From Palaemon carinicauda (Eukaryota > Arthropoda > Malacostraca > Decapoda > Palaemonidae), in contig NC_090750.1 of assembly GCF_036898095.1 (NCBI RefSeq), positions 87,432,497 to 87,496,496 on the forward strand: a stretch of 64,000 bases of DNA, read 5' to 3'. A program made the translations under genes and the position numbers. Position 1 is the stretch's first letter. Every line of letters starts with the position of its first letter. This document shows positions 28,530 to 39,539 of the stretch, piece after piece. Below the pieces are notes generated by a model. The model ran no database searches. It worked only from the letters and a program-made list of their open reading frames with translations, and had not been told where the DNA came from.

Positions 28530-29667
28530 TTAATACCGTATTTTTATTTTTAATAGGTCTCAGAACCCACATCCATTTATGCAATAGTATAAAAATACCA
28601 CAGCTAAAGTGACATAAATCATGTAATATTTGCTTAATTAAACCCAACAAAAGCCAAAGTCCATTTAGAAATGCCAACAGAGCACCAGTTTTAATCATAT
28701 CCTACACAAGAAAATGGGAAAAACACAAAACGATAAGCAATAAATCTAAATACTTAGATCAGTTTATATATCTGCAAGTTTACCAATAATTTAAAAGTTT
28801 TGCCCAATTTTTGTCAAAATTAATAAGTAAGTTTATTCAAGCATAAAAAATTATGGATATAATCAAACAAATTACTATTTGACATAACAGCCAATCTCCT
28901 TTTTTGAAATTATTCTTTAATGACAATAAAATCCTTCTACACTTAAGTGTATCCCCAGTTAGAATCAGAGACTTGTCAACAGTCCACATACAAAAGGGCA
29001 TCAAGCGATCAAACCACACACAAACAATGAACTACTTCGTTTCATATCAGGTGCTCTTTTGCTTACAGTGCTGCTCAGCGTGAGTCGTTCCCGTACACCA
29101 TGGCAGGCAGGCTGCCATAACTTCAACTTTGTCGTAACAACCAGCCTCAACTTCGTTAAACAAGAAAGGCAAACAATAATCATTAGATTGAGAGAAGAGA
29201 TCTTAATGTGACTGAAAAGGGAGTACAGTACAGAAGATTGAAGAAAACTTGTCTTTCTTTTGCATTTACAAGATCATGTCTTGCATATTGACAAAAGATG
29301 CCTTGCTTGTTTTCAAACAAATAAAACTCCAGATATCAAGACAAAAAGCCAATGAATGCAATGGTCTATTACATTCTTTATGACATAGAACATAATTTAG
29401 GTAACATGAAAATAGTATTTACCCATAGATGTATCTTGATTGGGTACAAAGCATCTTTAAACAGTAATTTCAGGCCTATGTAACAATAAAAAAAAAAAAA
29501 AATAAATATGAAGCCCTCTTGAACTTAGTTTACATATAGATTTAAATGTAAAATTCTAAGTCTCTATCAAGATACTTTCCTGAGATACTATACACTACGA
29601 ATTATTAGTGTGCCTTTACAAAACAATTCAACTAAGATATGATTTATGTTCTGTAAAGAATACTTAC
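28526..29667. other. Intron 3 of UBASH3, donor-proximal part
   Basis: AT-rich sequence up to the exon 3 donor (GTAAGT on the minus strand at 29667-29662). Nothing else is recognised. Confidence 0.4.
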
Positions 29668-29863
29668 ATAGGTGTGCAACCTCTTTCACATAGGTGACAG
29701 CTAATTTCTTCAATATATCTGCTTGATGATCATTGAGGAAAAGACCCATATAATTTGGCGATATGTACTTATCGAGTGTTAGGGATGAAGGTAATGCTGT
29801 CATAATACTATGAACTACTTCTTTTAGTGCAGAAACAAGTAATTCACAGTTCTCATCATTTGA
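29668..29863 (-). CDS. UBASH3: UBASH3 exon 3 (middle of the 2H-phosphoesterase-like domain)
   Basis: A 196-nt exon between an acceptor (gtttcttttcag, AG at 29864-29865) and a donor (TAT|GTAAGT, GT at 29666-29667). It begins in phase 0 and ends with one base of a split Cys codon. It encodes residues 117-181: SNDENCELLVSALKEVV at the start and the conserved segment LDKYISPNYMGLFLNDHQAD in the middle, which corresponds to LYTSSNFIGLF in vertebrate UBASH3B. The end, ILKKLAVTYVKEVAHL, aligns with the helix before the second HxT motif. It sits between two sense-oriented DIRS-rich introns. Confidence 0.88.
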
Positions 29864-30227
29864 CTGAAAAGAAACAATATGGATAAAATTTCTAGTAAAT
29901 ATTTTATAGAATACATTGAAAATATATATATACAAACTATTCACAGGGATATCTACTAAGTAATAACTTCTCAACTTAAAAATAAAAACTATTCTCTTCC
30001 ATCCCTTTACATCTTTTCCACCAAGGCACCATAGTGCAGTGTTATGAATCATATTTCACGCCTGCTTTTACATACTACAGTATCTGTCTTGTTCGTGAGT
30101 GTCGATTGATTTTCATCTCTCTCCATTCAAATTTTTTTCCCTTTTGGTTTGTTTTATGTTGTAGAACTTGGTTTAGGATAGCAAGGTAAGTCTTCTGCTT
30201 TTAAAATTACTAAAAAAAATTTAAAGT
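29864..30227. other. Intron 2 of UBASH3, acceptor side
   Basis: About 360 bases of AT-rich intron between exon 3 and the decayed DIRS copy C. Nothing else was seen. Confidence 0.4.
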
Positions 30228-30962
30228 AATGTGATGAATTTGGAAAGAATTTGTACTTTTCCTAACTATAAAAACCAGAGTCCTTTACATAGGAGAATAG
30301 CAAAGCTTGATTAGAGCAATTAAAATTTCATAATGAGTATGTAGTTGGCCGGTGATTACCAGCCGGCCCCTGCTTGCTCACTGAGTAGTCACTTTGATTG
30401 TAATTGGGATTTTCTAGGGGGTTGCTGATAGTGGGGAGTAAAGGATTCAGATTTATATAGTTAGGTAAAATAAAATTATCTACAAATTCATCATTTCTGA
30501 CGGTACAAATACAAATCTTTCTCCTTTACATAGGAGACTCATCCTTTGATGAGAAGAAGTCCGTTCCAGTCTGAAATACTAATCCCAGGATTCCTAAACT
30601 AGGACCTTGAAGGTAGCGAAAGTTTAGGTTCCTTACATCTCATGGACCAGTGGTGTGGTTATATCAGCAGGCTTCGACCCATGCAATAAATGACATGAGC
30701 CAAAAATTTTTGTAGTAACTATAAGGCATACAGTATAATAATGGGTCTGTCAGGTTCCAACTGAGTAGATTATGTAACATAAGGAATTTGCTAGGTTAAC
30801 CCATGTGGCATATATATAGTAATAGGTTACTACACTCCCCCTCATAAAGAGTGGGGGGAATTGTACTATAGAACAGCTACAGGACGAGTTGGACTTGCTT
30901 GCATTTCAACGGAGTCCTGATGGCAAGGTTTCCGATGCTGTAAGCAAAGAGAGGGAAAGACT

Positions 30963-31019
30963 AGAATAAAAGAGAAAAAAAAAAAAAAAAAAAGAGGAAA
31001 AAAAAGAAAAAAAAAAGGG
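30963..31019. repeat. A-rich simple sequence
   Basis: A run of A with scattered G bases inside DIRS copy C. Confidence 0.85.
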
Positions 31020-32523
31020 ATATTTTACTTTCATCCCAGACTTGCAAGTAGCCTCTGCCCTTAATCCGATACTTATGATATTGTGAGAGGAGCCAAGGTA
31101 GCTATACCACCTTCTGTGCAGCTACTGCAGCCCCTAGGGAATATTTGTCTACAGACATGTGGATCGATTCCCATAGGTAATGGGCAATAAACATCTGATT
31201 CCACACCCTTCCCTGTAGTACCTGCATCACAGAGATTCTTCTTAAATGCCAGGATTGTACTGAATCCCCTGATATTGTGTGCTTTAACTCAACCTCTTCC
31301 TGAGAAGGATGGTGAGGGTGCCAAAAGAGTCTGTTTAATGACTTCTTTTAGCCATTTACAAATATTTCTGGTCACTTTTTTTTCACTCTCCCCACGCTGA
31401 CCCAAAGGTGTTGCAGGAGTGGTCGAATTTCTTGTTGTTGTAGCATGCCTGGCCCTTTGTGGCCAAGCACGGGCTCTTGCAATTCTGCAGCCCGTAGTAT
31501 GGTCGAATTACGTCCTTATGTTTAAAGTAGCACAGCAGTACCTTCACAGAACACAAAACCAATTGATCAGGATCATCAGTTACCTCTCTAAAACTCATTT
31601 CAGTGCTGTCTCAGGAAAGGATAGCTTGCAAACACTATCAGTCTGCAAGATACAAGGATCCAGCAGTCCAGAAAAGGTAGAAAGTACCCAGTATCAGTCT
31701 CGAAGGACACTCGCAAGCTAATGGCATGCCACACTACCCAACAGAAGAGTCTGGGCAGTGCATCTCTAGTCAGCTTGGCTATCAGGTAATCAAGCCAGCC
31801 ATCCAGGGCTCAAGTACAGGGCCGGGATCTGAAACCCATCACAAGCCATCTTTATCCCTTTGGTACAGAAGTCTCTTTAGGAAGAGAGACCGATGTGTAC
31901 TTTGAGCATCCAAGAGAAATGAGAGAAGGGCAGCACCTTTCATCTTGGCTGACAGCACACTTGCTCAGTCCTATATGAGACTGAGCACAGGTAGCATTTG
32001 CACAGAGTTGTGTGTCACGTACTAAGACACAGTTGAAATTTCAGGCAACTCCTGTCATTCAGTCTTCCTGGTTTTCTTTGATGATATTATCATCTTCTTC
32101 GAAGCAGCACCGTCAGAAGAATCTGACGAAGACAAAGTAAAGGAGGAGTGCACACATTTCTTCTTACCAGCTTTCTTTGGGGTCAACGGCATAGAGGCCA
32201 ACATTGATACTCCCACTGAGGAAAAGGTCGAAAGAGCCTCTTAAACTATAGACAAGACCACACCAGCCGGTGCTACACCCTCCACTGCCTCCACAGGTGT
32301 AGTAATAGACAGGATACTCACAGTAGAGGGCATAACACACTCAGCAACTTTCCCAACTGACAGAGCACCAGCCATGCCCAAGGAAGGCCACAACTTCAAG
32401 TCAAGGTTCTTGTCGCTGTCATCTTCGTTTACTTGTATGGTAACAGGAGACCTTCAAGGAAAAGGTGAACGAATACGTATTACCTTCAATAAGGGGAAAG
32501 GATACTTCTACTTTCCATAAGGA

Positions 32524-32790
32524 TTACCCCAAAGATGAGTTAGGGTCTATTCCCCACCCACGAATTCCTCCAGAGGACCCGAGCTTTACAGGCACACAAG
32601 GATGACACAGTAGATTGGCAGAAACAATAGAAGAAAAGGAGCTATAAAGTTTCTCTGGCATTAGTTTTGGCATAGCTAACACTGATTCAAATGGGACCTT
32701 AGTGTTCTTTTTCTTGTTCTTGGCAAACTCCATCGACTGCAAAAAATACCACAACCTGCACTCGTCACAGAGATGACTGGACAGTATGGC
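32524..32790 (-). pseudogene. Gag N-terminal remnant of DIRS copy C
   Basis: On the minus strand, CDECRLWYFLQSMEFAKNKKK aligns with CSECREWSASQWERFGRRRK of copy B gag. It continues with VPFESVLAMPKLMPEKLYSS, which recurs in the copy G remnant at about 49310-49420. The remainder is short, and intron sequence upstream lacks an intact start. Confidence 0.6.
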
Positions 32791-33187
32791 CCTGTAAAAA
32801 ATACACAGAGGAGATCAACAGCAAACTTAAGACATAAACCTGCTACTTCTTATTAAGTTTACCCAGACACAACCACATGTCTGCGCACACATCCATTTAT
32901 TCTGGAAAGAGGAAGCAAAAAATTAAAGCAGTCAAATTTCGAGGCAGAAAGTAATGCTTACAGCTGAAGTCAAAAGCGGCAGTCTTACTGACTGATGGGC
33001 AGGAGGGCTTCCCAGCCATCTGTCATTAGTTATAACTACCTCATTGAATTCTAACTGTCATTCCAGCTTTGCTGAAGTCATACTCCTAGTAAAGGACAAT
33101 GGTATTCATTTGTGTAGGAACAAATTCTCTATCAACTCTTAATTACTTTAAAAAGCATAATACAGTACTGTACAGTAAAGTACTTAC

Positions 33188-33428
33188 TTTGAAAAATGAG
33201 CAAAGCGTAATGTGTGGAACAAGATTATGAGCCCCATTCCATCCACATTTCTGAAGTGACTCTATCCAAAAACTCTGTACTTGCTCATGCAGGAGACCAG
33301 TAGGACAAAGGTAAACAACATATTCCCGTGGGGTATCAAGGTCTAGGCACGCATCATTAACATGTGCGAGTAACCAGTCTGAAGCTAGTTGTACCCCTCT
33401 GTGACCTGTTGCTGACAAGGCTTTTTCT
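33188..33428 (-). CDS. UBASH3: UBASH3 exon 2 (rest of UBA domain, first HxT motif)
   Basis: A 241-nt exon between an acceptor (tcccacag, AG at 33429-33430) and a strong donor (AAA|GTAAGTA, GT at 33186-33187). One base completes the Ala codon begun in exon 1, and the exon ends in phase 0. It encodes residues 36-116. [20 protein letters not shown] completes the UBA domain (family consensus: KAL, TGG/R, VQxAxDWL). [14 protein letters not shown] begins the phosphoesterase-like domain. PHITLCSFF carries the first HxT motif, with His at residue 108. The match to vertebrate UBASH3A/B over this exon is strong and in order. Confidence 0.93.
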
Positions 33429-33721
33429 CTGTGGGATATATATATAAGAAAATTCATTAAAGTATAATTCACTAATGAACGGACAAATTACAAATATCAA
33501 ACAATATACATTATACTAAAACAGTAACTAAACCCCTTTATTACTTGAGGTAAGTTTCCAATTAATTAGACAATGCTGATGGTTTTCAGCAATGGAAAAC
33601 ATTACAAATATTGTGCTTAGTACCAAGACTTAAACAAGCATGAAAAAATCTAACATCCTGAAAGTATCATTTATGAAATAAAGTTTGGTCAAACATGCAA
33701 TTATGTAAGTTTAAAACAATC
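33429..33721. other. Intron 1 of UBASH3, acceptor side
   Basis: About 290 bases of AT-rich intron left of DIRS copy D. Nothing else is recognised. Confidence 0.4.
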
Positions 33722-34408
33722 AAGTTTTTTCAAGTAATTTGCATTTTCCTATTTAAACTTTCAACAATGTACAGCAGCTATAGTTGCTGGAAGCTGGAGG
33801 GTAGTTCCTGCCTATTTACCAGGTAGCACAACCCTAACTTCCACCTTAAACTAGGACTTGTGTTGTGGTTTGGCAGGCTGAAATTGGTCACTGAACTGGA
33901 TAATGAGCAGTTATAAGACTACAGAGAGCACGGGGTGAAAAGCCCCGGCCCAATTCCAGTCAGCTATTAGTTACTTTTGATACTTTGGCCCAGGACTTGG
34001 AGGGGTGGTTTAAGGAGGGATATTATATCAAATTACTCAGGTTTGTATGAATAAGAAAAATGCTAAATTATTGTATTTTTTTAATTTATTTGTTCCTTCG
34101 TGACATACCAACCCTTGTCCTTTAATTATGGAGACTCCCTGCTTTGCATGTTATAAGCCCACTTGGAACTTGAAACTGAAAGGTTCTATAACTTCCCTAG
34201 AAGTGTTCCAGGCTTCATCTGAAAAAACACTGCCCTGAGCACACTTGTCCTCCGTCACAAATCACTCTTCACAGCAACAAGCGTGTGTCCATCAGAGCTT
34301 TAACCCTTACGTTGCCTATCAAGTCTAATCTAAACTCCAACATAAAAAAGATATCCTAATCATACAAAGTCATACATATCCAAACCAAACCAGGACCCAA
34401 TGAGACAC

Positions 34409-34690
34409 CTAATCCAAAATTAACACTAATCTATGTATCAGACAGGCAGCCTCAATGCATTGGGGAAGTGACAACCTATACCTCAGGTCTAATGACCTGC
34501 CCTGCTGCCACCAGAGGTCCCAAGAGTTAAGATCACCTAAAACCTGTGAAACATCTTTCAAATAAAAAGAAGTGAAAATGGTATTGGAGCGCCATGTCAC
34601 TGCCTCAATCACTCTGGCGACACAGATGTTTCTCATAAATGCCACTGACGTAGCAACCAACCTAAAAGTGTGGGCTCTTGGCACATGTCC
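34409..34690 (-). pseudogene. Tyrosine recombinase C-terminal remnant of DIRS copy D
   Basis: A 91-codon minus-strand frame. RAHTFRLVATSVAF gives the HxxR box, AVTWRSNTIF the Trp region and TSFYLKDV the nucleophile Tyr region, in the same order and spacing as in copies A and B. The N-terminal half is not in frame. Confidence 0.7.
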
Positions 34691-35010
34691 TTGACGAATG
34701 TCAAGGACCCAGTTTTAGAAATCAAGTCTCTCATGGGTCTTGATACATTCCAAGATGACACACACAAATGGCAAGGAAAATCAGAGTTGTCGCCCGTGAT
34801 ACAAGTAAATAGAGAAAGCTCTCACAGGACATAGGACTAATTCGTCCTTCAGGTTGCCTACGAAGTCTGCCAGTCGTTAAAGACCTCCTGACACAGAGTT
34901 TACTCAGACCCCTGAACCTGGTTCTGTCAAGATGTTGTGTCTACCCAAGATAAACTGGGAAACCAGGGTGGTCTCTGTCTCCTCCACCCAGTACAGATTG
35001 CTCAGGCTTG

Positions 35011-35410
35011 CTAATTGAGAGAGACTCCCTGCTTCCTCAGGTAAGCAATGGCAGCAGTATTGTCCAAAAGTACCACCACCACTCCCTGATAGCTACTCCT
35101 GAAAAGAGAGATAACCCAGGCAAATGATTCTGAGCTCTCACCAGGTAATAGACAGGCGCCTCTATTCCTCAGACCACAGGCCCAAAATGACAAACCACCG
35201 ATGAACACCCCATCCCAGATCCTATGTCGGACCAGAACATGAGGTCCAGTGGGACACAGAGGAGACTGGTCCTCACTTCGAGACGGTCCCCCTGGATATA
35301 TCAATGAAGATCCTTCCAACAATGAGGGGAGGAAGCAAGAAGAGCCTTCTTGGACAAGAAGTCCCACAGCTGACAAAAGTCCGGTTGAAGGAATCTTATC
35401 CTGAAGCACC
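35011..35410 (-). pseudogene. RNase H-region remnant of DIRS copy D
   Basis: A minus-strand frame containing LVRHRIWDGVFIGGLSFWAC and VVVVLLDNTAAIAYLRKQGV. The second part aligns with VVVMSDNTTVVAYINKQGG of copy B and keeps the DNT motif. The end of the frame is lost. Confidence 0.65.
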
Positions 35411-36974
35411 CCTTGGGATCAGCTGGATCAGGGATACTAAGTGACTGAGGAAGTTCCTCTACAGGAAGGTGGGCGGCCTTTTTGAGGATAGAAACTCTGT
35501 AGATAACCGACTTCTGCATATGAGGTTGTGTTGGGGGCACAGACTTCTACCATTACTGGGTTGTGTCCACAACCGATTGCCTGACGGCTTTGATCAAGGT
35601 GTCAAACCAAGAAGATGGTTTTCCCACAAATGACAGGTCTGAAGTGTCCTTTGGGAGGCCTACTGGTGGAGATCACCTCCTTGGGGAACTTTCACTTGGA
35701 AGGTCGACGTTGGGGAGGCGAAAGGGTGTGCTGATCTCATCGGCGCATAGGACTAGCAGGAAGAGGAGAAGGCAAGAGGTGGGCCTCGAAGACAGCAAGA
35801 GTATCAATCACTGCACCCGCTAGGGAAAGGACTTCTACTTTGGAGAAGACCAGAGAAGGAACCCTCCGGACCCCGCGCTGCAGAAGTTCTAAATAGTCGA
35901 TGCCTTAAGAAGTCGAGGAAGGCTTGCATGCTAATAGCAAGGGAGTTCCGACAAACAGAAGCCACTGAAATCAAGGAACAGAACTTCTCGAATAAGTACT
36001 AGGAATCTTTAATATAGCACTAAAGGCCTCCCGGAGGCCACATATAGAACGATTGAGTCTCCTGCAATGAACTGAAGACAAATGGCACGTCCACTTCAAT
36101 TCCCACACACCACTCTTCACGAACGTCGAGGATACAGATACAGGCAGCAGCAGGCAAGGTCTCATTGAAGGTCATCGTGTCATGTCACTCCTCTGCAGGT
36201 GGAACAGCCAAAGAAGAGGGTGCAGCAACTTAAAACTTCAGGATCATAGCATCAACTGACACCTCAAAGCTTTTACACTTATGGAGTCCCATCAAAAGCC
36301 CCAAAGGAAGGAAGGTCCTTGCGAAGATTGTTGTCAGGCATCACAACAATAAGTGTAGTTTTTGAAAGATGTGGGAGCATTACTTTTGCTGGGGAAAGTG
36401 ATACTTCTGTTGTCTTCAAAGCATGGCACGAGGGCATAGCGGGGTCTCCTCCCTACTTACAAATTTACCAGGAAAATCCAGTTCCAGAGGAACCAGGAGA
36501 CACAAGAGACTTTGAACTCAAAGAAGAAAAGAATGAGCTATCAAGCTTCTTTGGCATCAGCTCAGGGACTGTTAAGTCCAACACCGAAGAATCCCTCTTA
36601 GATTTCTTCTTATTCTTTGCGAACTTTGCCCAACAGCGACCACAATTCTGTCCAGGATTCCCCGGTCACAGCCATATGTCTGCTTCTGCTTGTGGAGCTT
36701 CCATAAACAACAAACACAACACACTCTGAAAAAAGAAAACAAATGATCAAACAGTCAAGTTAGTGGAAGCAGAGATGTACGTCTCGCTGAACTGCGGCCG
36801 ATGCTAAAGCGTTGGTTGCTCTACCTGGCAAGTGGGCAAGGACTACCCCCACCTGCCAACAACTATAACTAGCTCATTAAAAGTTTAAACGGTTGTTCCT
36901 GCTTTGCTAAAGTCATAATCCTATTATAAGATGAAAGTTATTATTAGTATAGAAACTAAAAACAGTTTACTAAC

Positions 36975-37095
36975 GCTCTATGCTTTGGAAACCCCATTTG
37001 TAGAAGAATCTGAAGAGGTGATAAATGCTGTCTGGAGATTTTGGTTGGCGTAGGATTTTTGCGAGGAGGTAATGCAGCCATTGTGCGCTTTCAAG
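36975..37095 (-). CDS. UBASH3: UBASH3 first coding exon (start codon, UBA domain start)
   Basis: An exon of 121 nt between an acceptor (ttgttttccag, AG at 37096-37097) and a donor (GTTAGT, GT at 36973-36974), with the ATG at 37081. It carries 14 nt of 5'UTR and 107 coding nt, ending in phase 2. The encoded start is short and basic ([14 protein letters not shown]), followed by [17 protein letters not shown]. That segment contains the LxxMGF motif typical of UBA domains and corresponds to LDVLLSMGFPRxRA in vertebrate UBASH3. No in-frame upstream ATG lies in this exon. At least one non-coding exon must exist to the right, but I could not place it. Confidence 0.88.
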
Positions 37096-37097
37096 CT

Positions 37098-37989
37098 GGA
37101 AAACAATAATAAAACTAAGTTATTACAGGTGACTACTGTTCTCATAATAATATCAATTCTCCATCATCTTTCTTACTTTTATATTACAGATAAATTGCAT
37201 TTAAAATTACCTGTACTCAATATGCAAAAAACATGAAGGAACTTTTATATCTATTAGCCTGATTTCATTTGTTACACAACTTGGGCATGTGACTTTCAGT
37301 AGTAGAGAACCAATCCTTAAATACTGTACTGAAGCAAATAAACCTTAACCAAACTCTTAGCTAATATATTGGAGCAAAATTTTATGTGATCTTAATACAA
37401 ACAATCATTATACTAAAAGTTTGACATTCATAGAGGTACAGTTAGCCATTCTCAAATTGGTGCAATAATTAAATACTTTATTACTTACAATATTTTGACT
37501 CCACTGGCCATTAATGTTCCTAAGGAAGGCATAATTTTCAACATCTAATACACATCTCCTCCCAACACCTCTCTTACCCTCTGTCCCATGAAACTGATTC
37601 TTCACACTTTCTCTTCTTAATCACTAACACTGCATTGACATAAATTCCATTACACACATTCGTAAAGGTGAAAAAAAATGTCAAATGTCTTCGAACTTTT
37701 CATTTACCTCTGTTTGTATACACAGTAAAGTACAATACTGTATATCCTTTGAATTGGACTGTCATCGACACTTTTAAGATGGCCAATCCTATATTGTTTT
37801 ATCATACTTATTTTAGTACAGTGCAGATGCCTTTAACCAGATTTCCCTACAGCCAGCCCTCGATATTGACAGGTTCTACCTTCGCAGATTCGGTCATTCG
37901 CGCTATAGAGAACAGTATAACCTATCAAATGAAATTCACCCATTAGCAGTTTAGTAATAAGTACTCCCACGACCCGACGATTTTAAACT
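37098..37989. other. 5'UTR intron of UBASH3
   Basis: AT-rich sequence upstream of the first coding exon. No exon or repeat family was recognised. Confidence 0.35.
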
Positions 37990-39345
37990 GACCCCACTAT
38001 ATTGCACCCGGCCTACTTCAAGCTTTTCCCCTTTCCCCACAGCACCGCATCCCATCTCTCGCTGACCGTGTCTTTGCCTTCCTGAGGAGCCGTCTCAGGG
38101 TTAGCCCGCCCATTGATGGCACTTTGTGGTCAGGACCAGTGTTACTGCAGGGGAGAGAAGTCTTGCTGAATCTCTGCACCCTCACTCGCAGCTCCATGGG
38201 GTCTCTTGATGGGCAAAACAAACACGGTGGGTTCCGGGCCTCTGCAGGAAACAGGTCTCCTCCTAGAATCTGTTGGAAAAGCAGAAGAGGAGAAGGACAC
38301 CGACTTCTCTAAAGGAATCCTGGGAGTAAAATAGATAGCCAACTTCTGCTTATGAGGTTGTGTTGGGAGCACAGACTTCTGCCCTTGCTAGGTAGTGTCC
38401 ACAACCGCCTGCCTGACGGCTTTGATCAAGGTGTCGAACCAAGAAGGTGGTTTCCCCACAAATGACAGGTCCGAGTGTCCTTGGGGAGGTCTGTTGGTGG
38501 AGATTGCCTCCTTGGGAACTCTCACTTGGTACCTGGAACTGAGGGGGAAGAAGCTTGCTTACCTTGCTCAGTCTGTACAGGTATTTGCAGGTCTTCCTGA
38601 GTAATCTTCTTAGGGTAATCTGGGATGATGGGAACCCAGCAAACTTATTTGGAGTGTCCCTGAACCCTTCAGGGAAGGAAACCAGCCAACCACCTCTTGC
38701 TGGCAAAGCCTGATGAGGTGTAGGCTGCTCCAACACTGCTGCCACTTCTCTGAAAGGCTTGTACTTAGATTGTCAGGAGGCAGGACTTTCATCACTCGCG
38801 AGAGCATGCAAAAGAATGAGAATAGCGTAGAAACATTAGAATCACACGCAGGAGATGGTGAGCGAGCTGGAAAATGGAGGGTAGGTCTCGGAGACCTACG
38901 ACGAGCTGGAGAATGATGATCATGCGTCAGAAATCAACGAGTAGGCAAGAGTGAGTGGCAGGCAGGCGAGCAGCAGCCAGGCGAGTGGCAGGCAGGCGAG
39001 TGGAGGGCAAGCAAGCGGAAGGCAAGCGAGCGGAGGGCAAGCGAGCGGTGCCTGACGGAGGGCGAGGGCAAACGTCTGGGGGCGCGAAAAATACTACGGT
39101 CCCTGAAGGACGAAGATATCCAAGGATGGAGGGGACTTTTTAGTCAGTGGAAGGTCGGCGTTGGGGAGGCGAACGGGTGCGCTGGTCTCATCAGCGCGTA
39201 GGACTACCAGGAGCAAGAGAAGGCAAGAGGTGGGCCTTGCAGACAGCTAGAGCATCAATCACTGCACCAACTGGAGAAAGGACTTCTACTTTGGAGGACA
39301 CCGGAGAAGGAAACCTCTGAGCTCAGCGATGCAGCAGTTCTAAAT
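37990..39345 (-). mobile_element. DIRS1-like gag fragment (copy E)
   Basis: Positions 38350-38530 and 39145-39345 match 35530-35695 and 35698-35895 of copy D closely (caaccgcctgcctgacggct, then aaggtcggcgttggggaggc). In copy E they are separated by about 610 bases absent from copy D. That extra part includes 38930-39060, tandem gcgagtgg/gcaagcgagcgg units resembling the basic-domain repeats of copy B gag. Only gag-like sequence is present, on the minus strand. Confidence 0.65.
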
Positions 39346-39520
39346 ATTTAAATGATTCTTGCAGAAGATCTAAATATTTAAATGATTCTACCTCATTAAT
39401 CCTTTCTCCTTCCAATGATATTTCATCTTCAATTGCATATTCCGTTCTCATCATCTCTGTCTTTCTTCTATTTATCTTCAGCCCAACATCCTCTGATATT
39501 TCCTGCATTCTGCTATGCAA
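39323..39520 (-). mobile_element. Non-LTR retrotransposon fragment (end of RT)
   Basis: A 65-codon minus-strand frame with EISEDVGLKINRRKTEMM and INEVESFKYLDLL, the conserved segment following the catalytic core in many non-LTR reverse transcriptases. The tail includes a 31-bp direct duplication (around 39336 and 39367) that doubles the SFKYL part. Confidence 0.7.
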
Positions 39521-39539
39521 GCATTGTAAATCCTGTGGT

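Larger units (their letters stand above)
30228..33125 (-). mobile_element. Decayed DIRS1-like copy C (internally deleted)
   Basis: The left terminus (30228-30310: gatgaatttggaaagaattt, cctaactataaaaacc, cctttacataggag) is followed by an ICR-like block at 30445-30535 (tatagttaggtaaaat, caaattcatcatttctgac, cctttacataggagactc). YR remnants are at 31050-31600: MSFREVTDDPDQLVLCSVKV and LLCYFKHKDVIRP match DPDQLLLCPVRCLRYYM of copy B. Gag remnants are at 32524-32790. The right terminus lies at about 33050-33125 (tccagctttgctgaag, cctagtaaaggac, tgtgtaggaacaaattc). No RT domain was found. It fills most of UBASH3 intron 2, in sense. Confidence 0.75.
33722..36957 (-). mobile_element. Decayed DIRS1-like copy D
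   Basis: A left terminus at about 33722-33800 (caagtaatttgcattttcct) and an ICR-like block at 34040-34135 (aggtttgtatgaataagaaa, tttgttccttcgtgacatac) are followed by minus-strand remnants. YR is at 34409-34690 (RAHTFRLVATSVAFMRN, RSNTIFTSFYLKDVSQ, with HxxR and the Tyr preserved). RNase H is at 35011-35410 (VVVVLLDNTAAIAYLRKQG). Gag sequence is at 35540-36730. The right terminus is at about 36880-36957 (cctgctttgctaaagtcata). It occupies about nine tenths of UBASH3 intron 1, in sense. Confidence 0.75.
3641..37095 (-). other. UBASH3: UBASH3 gene locus (Sts/TULA family), 5' half
   Basis: A gene model built from four minus-strand exons: 37095-36975 (14 nt of 5'UTR, then ATG at 37081), 33428-33188, 29863-29668 and 3810-3641. 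Coding lengths of 107, 241, 196 and 170 nt give 714 nt, or 238 codons, with every junction in phase (introns of phase 2, 0 and 1). All visible introns are GT-AG. Family members combine a UBA domain, a 2H-phosphoesterase-like domain, an SH3 domain and a C-terminal histidine phosphatase, and act in tyrosine-kinase and ubiquitin-linked signalling in the cytoplasm. Only the first two domains are in the window. The introns are about 3.5, 3.3 and 25.9 kb and consist largely of sense-oriented DIRS elements. An acceptor at 37096-37097 shows that a further non-coding exon lies upstream. Confidence 0.88.

Noticed and set aside
36319..36729. 136-codon plus-strand frame
   Set aside because: It is the complement of gag remnants of DIRS copy D.
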